A stretch of DNA of 64,000 nt. Source: Spisula solida (taxonomy: Eukaryota > Mollusca > Bivalvia > Venerida > Mactridae). Numbering within the stretch: the first letter of the stretch is position 1; every line of letters begins with the position of its first letter. The stretch spans positions 29,204,222 to 29,268,221 of the forward strand of contig OX365952.1 in assembly GCA_947247005.1 (NCBI GenBank), given 5' to 3'. The notes under the pieces are model-generated. The model did not search any database, was not told the DNA's origin, and was given only the letters and a program-made list of their open reading frames with translations. The position numbers and the translations under genes were made by a program. Below, piece after piece: positions 37,301 through 49,300 of the stretch.

Positions 37301-40300
37301 AAGTTATCTAATGTGATCGTTATATATGTAGTTTGTCTATATATCTACATCTGTCAGTCACCTAATGTGATTGTTATATCTGTAGTCTGTCTGTATATAT
37401 CTACATCTGTCAGTCACCTAATGTGATTGTTATATCTGTAGTCTGTCTATATATATCTACATCTGTCAGTCACCTAATGTGATTGTTATATCTGTAGTTT
37501 GTCTATATATCTACATCTGTCAGTCACCTAATGTGATTGTTATATCTGTAGTCTGTCTATATGTCTACATCTGTCAGTCACATAATGTGATTGTTATATC
37601 TGTAGTTTGTCTATATATATCTACATCTGTCAGTCACCTAATGTGATTGTTATATATGTAGTCTGTCTATATATCTCTACATCTGTCAGTCACATAATGT
37701 GATTGTTATATCTGTAGTCTGTCTATATATCTACATCTGTCAGTCACATAATGTGATTGTTATATCTGTAGTTTGTCTATATATATCTACATCTGTCAGT
37801 CACATAATGTGATTGTTATATCTGTAGTTTGTCTATATATCTACATCTGTCAGTCACATAATGTGATTGTTATATCTGTAGTTTGTCTATATATCTACAT
37901 CTGTCAGTCACCTAATGTGATTGTTATATCTGTAGTTTGTCTATATATCTACGAGGGTTGATCGGGAAGTTCGTGTAATTTTGTTGTGAATCGTGTTGTT
38001 TTGCACATAAGGAATAATAAATTATATCATAACAATCTTGTATGCATTATCAAACTCTCTTATAAAAATGAGAAAAATATATCAAACAGTTACATAGTTA
38101 CGACGATTTCTAAACATCCACTATGCATAGACGCCGCACACTAGAAAACTAAACGACGTCACATAACGTCAAACGACATGAAGGTTCAATGTATGGAGCA
38201 CTTGTCCCACGAAGTGACACGAATATCTGATTTTCCGCATACCTAGCTCTTTCGGACAGATCCCATACATAGTTAAAGGAGATTTCTTGAGCTCGCTGAC
38301 TATCAGTCTAATGGTTTTACGTCTGTCTTTTCGGGTGATTCCGCGCACTTTTCACGTACACACGGAATCACTGTCGATGGCAACCTTTCTCTATTGTTGA
38401 CTTCAATTGACCTTCTGTGCATTTTGAATCGTCTGTGTTGTATGTTGGTAACTGCCGGGCTATACGCTTTTAAATTGTCAAACATTTTCATCTTTTCATT
38501 GGTTTCAGTCAGTGTTTGTTTCACATTCCCATGCAACATTCTGTAAAGCGCCTCAATTCAATGTCACCTCTTTGACGTCATGACGTTGTTTCCGTTTCAT
38601 TATCAGTATAGTTAAAGACAGTGCTAATTTGATAGCGAATGAAGTAAACGACATCATATTCTATGGAAATGACCCCATGACGTTGACGTATGATGTGTTA
38701 TATTTGCGTGAATTTTAGTCACACATAAGACTTTAAAAATGGCATTGTTTCAGGAGAACGAAAGATGAAAACTGTCTTAATTTTGGTGTGCTGCAACCAC
38801 GTGAAGTAGCGTTGCCAAGGGTACCGTTAATTGTCGCATAAGTTGGTGGATTTTTATTCAATTCTATATTTCAACTTCAATCATGTTGATCATCCTGATA
38901 GTGAAGTTTCATCAATATTTAACTAAAAATGAATAATTTATAAGCAAATTACACGAACTTCGCGATCACCCCTCGTACATCTGTCAGTCACCTAATGTGA
39001 TTGTTATATCTGTAGTTTGTCTATATATCTACATCTGTCAGTCACCTAATGTGATTGTTATATCTGTAGTCTGTCTATATATCTACATCTGTCAGTCACC
39101 TAATGTGATTGTTATATCTGTAGTTTGTCTATATATCTACATCTGTCAGTCACCTAATGTGATTGTTATATCTGTAGTCTGTCTATATATCTACATCTGT
39201 CAGTCACCTAATGTGATTGTTATATCTGTAGTTTGTCTATATATCTACATCTGTCAGTCACCTAATGTGATTGTTATATCTGTAGTCTGTCTATATATCT
39301 ACATCTGTCAGTCACCTAATGTGATTGTTATATCTGTAGTTTGTCTATATATCTACATAATGTTTTTATACTGTGATTGTTATATCTGTAGTTTGTCTAT
39401 ACATGTATATATCTACATCTGTCAGTCACCTAATGAGATTGTTATATCTGTAGTTTGTCTATATATCTACATCTGTCTGTTATATATCATGAATTAGAGT
39501 ATCTCACAAAGACACCCATGTGAAAGAATACAATAATTATATTATATAATACTGTCACATGATTGTACAAGCTTATCGGCACATGAGAATATCCCATTCA
39601 CATTTAATCTCCACACTGCAATATGCAATGTGACTGGAACTGTCTTATATTGCAGCTCATAATGTATTGCTAGCAAGACTGTGAGTGAGTCGAACCATCA
39701 TATCCTTTATGGTTTTCTGTCAGGCTATCAGCATGCCACACAGGTGTCCCGAATAGATGAGCGGGCAACATGCCAGTTTGAAACAAGAGCCAAAATGTAA
39801 CAAAATATGCCTGTCTCGGGGCATGGTGAATGCAAAAAACAAACAATCCAACATGTTTTTTAATTAAAGGACAATAACCCAAGAAGGCCTATAATTGTCA
39901 TAGATATTATGCCCATAAGCATTGTCACCAAGTTTGAAGATACTCAGATGAAAACTCTTTGCACTAGAGAACAGACAAGGTCAATTTCACAAATATTTTG
40001 GTAATTATTGGATCATAACCTTAGTCAAAGAAGGTCTATATCGATTTTGCCTATAATTGAACTTGGCCTAGGTATTATGCTCATAAACATTGTCACCAAG
40101 TTTTAAGACAATCAAATGAAAACTATTTAAACTAGAGTACAGACAAGGCCAATTTCACATTTTTTTGGTAATTAAAGGACTATAACCCAAAAAGGCCTAG
40201 GCTGATGTAGCCTATAATAGATCTTAGCCTAGATTTTATGAACATAAGCATTGTCACCAAGTTTGAAGACGATTGTATGAAAAATGTTTGAGTTAGAGTA

Positions 40301-43300
40301 CAGACAAGGCCAATTTCATCCTTTTTTGGTCATTAAAGGACCATAACCCAATACGGCCTGGGCCGATTTGGCCTATAATCGAACTTGGCCTAGACATTAA
40401 GAATGTAAGCATTGTCACTAAGTTTAAAGATGATCGGATGAGAACTATTTGCGTTAGAGTACAGAAAAACTGCTGGACGCCGCAGACTATGGTGTTCCTA
40501 TAATACGTCCTGGTTTTTAAAAACGGGCGTATAAAAAGTCATTAAGAATTGTAAGCAATACAGAAGTCCCCAACTGGTTTGAAGCCAAGACCCTTTAAAT
40601 TATATTCAATGTTTCTGTTGCCATGGTAACCACAATTTTTGACTGAATCAAAAAAGATTTAGACGTGAATAATTTCCTTATTGGCACCTAGACCACATAC
40701 AACAATTCATAAACCTAGCATGGAAAATGTTTGAGTTATGGCAGGATCTAGATATATTGACGGACGGACGAACGTTCTTACGGAATGAAGGTTATGTGAC
40801 TTTTCTTTTGATGAAAAAGGTCGCATAAAAGTAAACAAGAGGGCCCAAAGGGCCCTAGGTCGCTCACCTGTTATAGCAGTACATGCAAGACCTGTGATTT
40901 GACCTAGTGACCTAGTTCTTAGCCCCATATGACGCAATATCGCACTTGACCTAGATTTTGTTGAGATGATCACTCTGACCAAGTTTCATAAGGATTAGGC
41001 TAAAATTGTGACCTCTAGTGACTATACAAGGTTTTTCTATGATTTGACCTTGTGACCTAGTTTTTGACCCCGGATGACCCAATATCTAACTTGACCTAGA
41101 TTTTGTTGTGATGATCATTGTGACCAAGTTTCATAAAGATTAGGTCAAAATTGTGACCTCTAGTGACTACACAAGGTTTTTCTATGATTAGACCTTGTGA
41201 CCTAGTTTTTGACCCCGGATGACCCAATATCAAACTTGACCTAGATTTTGTTAAGATGATCACTCTGACCAAGTTTCATAAGGATTAGGCTAAAATTGTG
41301 ACCTCTAGTGACTATACAAGGTTTTTCTATGATTAGACCTTGTGACCTAGTTTTTGACCCCGGATGACCCAATATCAAACTTGACCTAGATTTTGTTTTG
41401 ATAATCATTGTGACCAAGTTCCATAAAGATTAAGTCAAAATTGTGACCTCTAGTGACTACACAAGGTTTTTCTATGATTAGGCCTTGTGACCTAGTTTTT
41501 GACCCCGGATGACATAATATCGAACTTGACCTAGATTTTGTTGTGATGATCGTTGTGACCAAGTTTCATAAAGATTAGGTCAAAATTGTGACCTCTAGTG
41601 ACTACACAAGGTTTTTCTATGATTTGACCTTGTGACCTAGTTTTTGACCCCGGATGACCCAATATCGAACTTGACCTAGATTTTGTTGACATGATCATTG
41701 TGACCAAGTTTCATAAAGATTAAGTCAAAATTGTGACCTCTATAGTCTACACAAGGTTTTTTTATGATTTGACCTTGTGACCTAGTTTTTGACCCCGGAT
41801 GACCCAATATCGAACTTGACCTAGATTTTGTTGTGATAATCGTTGTGACCAAGTTTCATAAAGATTAGGTCAAAATTGTTACCTCTAGTGACTACACAAG
41901 GTTTTTCTATGATTTGACCTTGTGACCTAGTTTTTGACCCCGAATGACCCAATATCAAACTTGACCTAGATTTTGTTGAGATGATCATTCTGACCAAGTT
42001 TCATAAAGATTAAGTCAAAATTGTGATCTCTAGTGTCTACACAAGCAAATTGTTGACGGACGGACGGACGGACTGACGACGGACGACGGACGACGGACGA
42101 AGAGTGATCACAAAAGCTCACTCTGTCACTTTGTGACAGGTGAGCTAAAAAAGTCGAATTAAAAGACTGAGATCAAAGGATCCTTTAATATGTTTGTCAC
42201 ATAACCATCAATTTATGGGTTCAGACAGACTGACTTCGGCAAACCTATATTCTCCTCCTGTTGTAAACCAGTAGGGGACTAATAATCACAGGGCTAATCA
42301 AATTGGTACAACGGGGACAAACAAATAAGTCTACCCAATATGACACACAATAGCAAATGTATTTGATTGTTAAAGGTGTTAAAAGATGCTGTCTCTCACT
42401 ATAGGTACTGGTTGAGGAATATTTCCAAATGACTAACAAGTATTCTCTGAGATATTCTCTCTGTCTTATACTGAATATCATAGGTGTGTTATGAAATAGA
42501 ATGAGTTTTGCGTTAACACGGAGACAGGTGAATTGACAGCATCAATAAAAGCTTAGGTTGAATAATTGAGAATGAAAACAGCACTAACCTAAGAATGTTG
42601 TTACATACACCCTATATGTATGTTCAATATCAGAATTCAAACATCCTAAGTTGAACTCGGCAATCAAATTTTTTGGTACAGAATCAAGCTGAAAATAAAA
42701 CATATGATTATAGAGACAAAGATATAGTAGAACCACATGATTCAGTCCATGGTTTCTTAGTAGTCGTAATTATCGGAGTAATTACCACGCCGTGACAACT
42801 AAATGATGCACCAGGGATATCACCGAGAAAGATTTTTTTCTCTGAAATTTAAATTCGCGAACTACTTCCAAATTAGAAATTCGCAAAAATTTAGCCTCGC
42901 GAAAATAAATGCTTTTACAGTAGTTCTTTGCGCTGTCTGTGCCTTTTTGTTTCATGTGTCCTGTCGTATCCAGCTGTGTCTGTTGGGTGTTGCTTCTGCC
43001 CGTAATTTCGTACTTTTGTTTAAATTATTAAAATATAGGGTCGATCTACAATAGCAATTATCAGGAGTTGGTAATTATTACGGAACCCAAAATGGCAGTC
43101 GATTTTCGTGATTTCTTCAAAACAAACCATTTTCTTTCAAATTTTCACGTTTTTTGCTTGATTTCATTCAAAAAATTTCCCTTGAATTTTTGCTCATTTT
43201 TTACTAGTTCATTCAGCTTGAACTTGGGCGGATTTTGACTTTTTCATTTGGGCATTGTGTCTTATATGTTTTTTATGTTTTCTGTGCTCAGCTGGTTCAG

Positions 43301-46300
43301 TTGGGCATTGTGTTTTTGTTTTTTATTTTATTTTCTGCGCTTGGCTGGTCAAGTTGAGTGCTGCCTTCCCTGTCTGACTTAATATTATGTTTTTGCACTA
43401 GATTTGACAGAAATGATCACTCATGATTTATAGGTATATGGTACAATAATTGAAATTGATTAAAAGTAATGTTAGAGACCGATAATCAGGTATTTTGCTT
43501 GGGCTTTAGAACCTGTTTCAGTTATCGAGCGTGTTATCTTACTGTCCTTACATTTGCTGTTAATTCATAAGCAATCTGCATAGAGCCCCCTCCCATATCA
43601 ATCATTCCAACAGTTCGACGTCGTACATGTTGGTTGATCTCACCATTCTCACCAGGAATGTCAACAGCTACAAGTGGATGATCTGCAAGTAGAACAACAA
43701 TATTCTGTACAAACAATTCAGCCAATGTCCACATACTAATGGCTTACAGAGGGGAACAGTAGAGGGTTCAGGAAGAGAACACAACAACACACTGAAACAA
43801 CCAGTATATGAAACTATGAAGAAAAGAAATAAACCAGGAGACTAAGACAGCCGTATATTGCTCACCTGGATACATCAATCTGGTTGACCCATATTCAAAC
43901 TTGACCTAGATTTCATTAAAACAAACATTATGACCAAGAATGTCTAATATATAATACATTCTCTATTGCATACACAAGGCTTTTCTAAGATTTCACTTTG
44001 TAAGCTACAGTTTTTAGTTGTTTGTTAGAACAACTATTTCTATATACACGTTTCATCAATCGCTTATAGTTTAGTTGATGAAACTACTTTTCTTCCTACG
44101 CCGCTAAACCGGTCAGCCAGTAATATTGCGTAACTACCTATCCCATGCAGTTGCCTCAAGCAGAATACGGCACGAGGAAGATTGTTTAAAGATACTACAT
44201 GTTTCAGCAACTTACCTTTCTCTCCGTGACCAAACTTTTGTAAGGCATATTCATTCAGCTGCTGTCCAATTACCTTCCTCTCTGTGCCCAAACTTTTGTA
44301 AGGCATAGTTAGCTGATGTCCATTTACCTTCCTCTCTGTGACCAAACTTTTGTAATATATAGTTAGCTGCTGTCCACTTACCTTCCTCTCCGTGACCAAA
44401 CTTTTGTAAGGTATAGTTAGCTGCTGTCAACTTACCTTCCTCTCCGTGACCAAACTTTTGTAATATATAGTTAGCTGCTGTCAACTTACCTTCCTCTCCG
44501 TGACCAAACTTTTGTAATATATAGTTAGCTGCTGTCCACTTACCTTCCTCTCCATGACCAAACTTTTGTAATATATAGTTAGCTGCTGTCAACTTACCTT
44601 CCTCTCCGTGACCAAACTTTTGTAATATATAGTTAGCTGCTGTCCACTTACCTTCCTCTCCGTGACCAAACTTTTGTAATATATAGTTAGCTGCTGTCCA
44701 CTAACCTTCCTCTCCGTGACCAAACTTTTGTAAGGCATAGTTAGCTGCTGTCAACTTACCTTCCTCTCCGTGATCAAACTTTTGTAATATATAGTTAGCT
44801 GCTGTCAACTTACCTTCCTCTCCGTGACCAAACTTTTGTAATATATAGTTAGCTGCTGTCAACTTACCTTCCTCTCCGTGACCAAACTTTTGTAATATAT
44901 AGTTAGCTGCTGTCAACTTACCTTCCTCTCCGTGACCAAACTTTTGTAATATATAGTTAGCTGCTGTCCACTTACCTTCCTCTCCGTGACCAAACTTTTG
45001 TAAGGCATAGTTAGCTGCTATCCATGCATACACACCCTCCTGTCGTCCACTAATAACTTCAAAATTATTATCTGCTATCACAAAATCAAACTGTTTTGGA
45101 ATGTCTTTTTGTAAGTCAGTAAGAATAGCCTTCTGAGACCTACAAGATATAAATACTTGGGCATTGATACTTGGGCATTGTTGAACATTTGTGTACTTCT
45201 GTGTGTTTCATCACTCTCAAGAGGTGGCACCACAGAAACGATCTGAATACCGGATTGCTTTGTCACGGAAGTCGTTATTAATAATTATAACAGATATATC
45301 AAAACACGCTTATCAATCAGTCTAAGAAAGGAAATTCACGTACACGTCGTGTTAATGGTTAATAACGTCGTCTTAAACTGTCAATTTCAGCATATGCACT
45401 GACCAAGTTACACGCGAGAGGTAAATCAATTAACGACCACGTGTGCAAATTGTGTAGAGAGCTATATGACGTAATAGAGATTTTAACACTTTAAAGATAA
45501 ACAATTCAAATTATTACGGCATGCATGTAAAATAATGTTTAGATTCAGTTTATAATGTTGAGAGTTGCGTTTAATAGCAATAAATACTAGACCCGTGAAT
45601 TATATGCATTTTTGTCTTAAATAAATAATCGTCAGGATTATCGCAAAATGCTCGGCTACGAGTAGATCTCATTTTATGCCCTTTAGGCTTAATCACAAAC
45701 AAATGACAACAAATTACTATGATTATGTACACTCAATAGTCCAGGAACGACATTGATTCTTAAACAATCCACCTCCACAGAGCGACACCTCTGCAGAGCG
45801 GAAGTTTTTTCTGTCTCCGTCGGATGTCGCTCTACGGAGGTTATACTGTAGTCTTAAGACAACAGAGCCAATCTCACTATCATTGTCAAATGAGTCTTAT
45901 TTTTGACCTTCAAAGGGCCATAATTAAGACAATAATCTAAACTCCTGACAGCTTGCAGAACTAAATGTAACCAACTTTTCATGAAGTTTCATTGAAATCT
46001 AATTAATGGTTTTGGAACATCCCTCATACACAATACTTGCCTCATACAATAAGAAGGCTCAAACTATTTTCCCGATCTGAAAGCTGTACAATCGAGGCAT
46101 CAAAGTTCTATGCTGTGCAGGAGTTAATTTGTTAGTCATTTTGAATTATTGTGATTCAATGGACTGTTTATTTCTAGTATGAAAATGATAAATGGTATTA
46201 AACATACTGTTCAGGCAATAATCTCATGCCAGCTGTTGCCAGTATATATAATAATGTTTCTTTATGTTGCTGTAATGGTATATGTGAAGCTGCAAACTCT

Positions 46301-49300
46301 AACAATGGTTGTATGTAATCACTGGCATCTTCAGGTTTACCAGCAAATGTATCCAAACCTACAAATAGTTCAACAAACTGTGAAAACCTCAAGTCCTGTA
46401 TAACTTCTTCTGTCTTAATTCAATGAAAAAACATACTATACTGGACAGTCTCTGTTATCAGCTGCCATTTTTCTATTGTTTATCATTTAACTGTTTATAA
46501 TTGTAACGGTTGCACATGTTTACAATTTTTACATGTATGCATGATACCGTATAACGGGTAATTTCTGTGAGTTTTTATTTCTGCGTTTTTTTACGGTTTG
46601 AGGCTGTCCTGTAAAATAAAATTCCGCAAAATGAAACTCTCGTAAAATATTTTTTCGCAAAATTTAACTGCCATATTTTGCTTCAATATACCGGTAATTT
46701 TCTTTTAATCTATATCTTTCTAGTGTTTTGTCTACTGTCGTGTTTTCACACATAGTGGTAGACTGCCTTTGTTTGCTTGTTTGATTAACAATTAATGAAT
46801 TGTATGTGTTATATCAGTATTTACTATCAATTACATGTTGATGTAAGTTTAACAACTGTTTCAGTTTGCAACACTGTAGTTCATGTCTAATTGTATCGGG
46901 TTATATAATAGCCTATAAACATAAACAAGTATATTGAGGTATTATAAGTGGTTTAAGGGATGCTGGTATTATTGATTGGGTAGAGGACAATACGCTGTTA
47001 AATGCATTGATTTGATTGAATACTGCTGAATTCTGTATAATATGTACAATTAAATTGAAATCATACCAGACGCGTTATTCTGTTGTTAATCATGCCGTAG
47101 TAGATATGGTAATTATTTCCCATCTGCAGAAATATATTCCGTTTCTGCAACCAGCAGAAATTAATTCCCGATTTTCTGGTAGGTCGCAGAAATAAAAACC
47201 GCAGAATTAAAAACTACCCATTTTAGGCACAAATCTCAAAATGTTTTGCCCCAGAAATAACCCGCTTTACAGTACTGAAATTAATGGCATAATTAGTTAC
47301 ATCTTTTGATGCAAGTTACAGACAAATAAAGCAGCCAGGGATCTCCTTTCTGTTTTAGAAATATGAGAAATTTAATGAAGGCTAGAAAATGAAATGGTCT
47401 TGAGATATCTCCATGATAATATTCCTTCTAGAACAGTACATATATATTATAGTATACATACAAACAGTGCAAAATTGAAGTGTTATATAAAGGGAGGTAC
47501 TTAAATATATTAAATGTACACAGAAATCAGAGAAGCATTTTATAGTGAAAACAGAGAAATCAATCTTACCTGGAGAAACTTTTTTCACCACAGGTGTGTT
47601 ATACTGGTCTTTTAATTGTTGAATGTTCAGTAAATCTCTTGGGTTACCAGTGTGTGGCGGCCATATATAGACATATACACGAGTGCCACTGCTACCACAG
47701 TCCAATACAATCCCATAGCGAACATTAGGACCGTATGAAAAGTATGTCTGATCTGGTCTGGAGTTGACTGTTGGCAAGAAATGTGGTGTAGACTTAGAAG
47801 CTAGATCATTTTGGAAGTGGGAATGTATAAACACAATGATGATGAGGATCACTAAAAACAATCCACAAGACAAAATCAACCACTGTCGGAATGTCAACAT
47901 ATCTTGTAGTGAGCTGCATTGTGGCAAACGTAAGTAAATTCTGAAAAGACAATAAAGCTATATTATGACCTATCAGGATATAGAGTTGTTTTTAATTCAT
48001 GAGACAAAACATGGGGTGTTCAGTAAGTATAAAATTGAGACAATATATTATAAGGGTCATTCAGCGAGTCAATGAGACAATATGTGGGTCGTTTGGTAAG
48101 TATTGAGTATTGAGACAATATGAGGGTATTTTGGTAAGTATTGAGACAATATGAGGGTAGTTTGGTAAGTATAAGACAATATGAGGGTAGTTTGGTAAGT
48201 ATTGAGACGTACAATATGAGGGTATTTTGGTAAGTATTGAGACGTACAATACGAAGGTCGTTTGGTAAGTATTGAGACAATATGAGGGTCGTGCGGTAAG
48301 TATTGAGACAATACCAGGGTCGTGTGGTAAGTATTGAGACAATACAAGGTTTGCATAAAAATGGTCATCTTATATGACCCCGTTGCTCTGGCCTCTCGAA
48401 TTATTAATAATGTTTATCTGTGATTTGTCAAGCCTTGACCCAGTTGCTAATTTGACCTAAGATGCTCCAGGTTGACCTGGTTTCAAATAGACAAACTCTG
48501 GAAGATTAACATAGTTTTTCTTTGATTACACGCGGTGAACTGGTTTTTCACCCCAGATGACCCAAATGTGAACTCAACCTAGATTTAACAGAGACTCACA
48601 TTGAGGTCAGGTTTCATTAAGATTTTAAAAGTAAAATATGTGACATACACTACGTCTGTATACCCAGTCTTCGGGGGGTCACACAACCTGGTTTGGGCTC
48701 TACAAGGAGCACTTGGGCTTATTTGGTAGGTAAGAGATTTATGTTTTGACTCATGCTAAAGTTCATACACCAAATGGATATGCGAATCTAAAAAGGCCGA
48801 ATTAAGACCTGTAGAACCATTAATGCATAGCGTGCGCTTCGGTAATTATTGGCCGTTTTTAATCATGTTCTGTTAACTCTGTTTCTTTCCCTCACTATAG
48901 TTTACTGTAGTATTGTATCCAAAAGAAATCATTTTTTCGTGTAAAAACAAAGAAACAAAGTAGTTTGATCAAAACATTGTACATTTATCGAAATGTCGTT
49001 TGCCTGTGTGTGTTCAGGTTAGTGGTGCTGGGGGAAATTTCCATTGATTCCGTTTGCGATTGCGCAAAAGAAACATTGCTGAGCGCAAGCGTCATATATC
49101 TTCATAGCGTGAATAGCCGAGTGCTCAAGTATCCTCGATAGTAATCCCATGTCTCATAACTTTTTTTCATTTTTGTTATTTTCATCCAATGTAAACCAGC
49201 GCTAATGTTAGCAGGATATTGTTAATTACACAATTTTGTCTTTTATTAGATGAAGAGGAACATTCTCTGATTTTACCAAATTCAATGCGGACTGACAAGT

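Noticed and set aside
37773..39497. Plus-strand ORFs with repeated ..VIVISVVCLYIYIC.. resembling a membrane protein
   Set aside because: They are artefacts of the 54-bp intronic array; the hydrophobicity follows from its T-rich units.
44126..44308. Plus-strand ORF in the donor array
   Set aside because: It is a shadow frame of the minus-strand ENTPD repeat.
48020..48368. Three overlapping minus-strand ORFs rich in ..SQYLPNDPHIV..
   Set aside because: They are different frames of the ~31-bp minisatellite in ENTPD intron 1.
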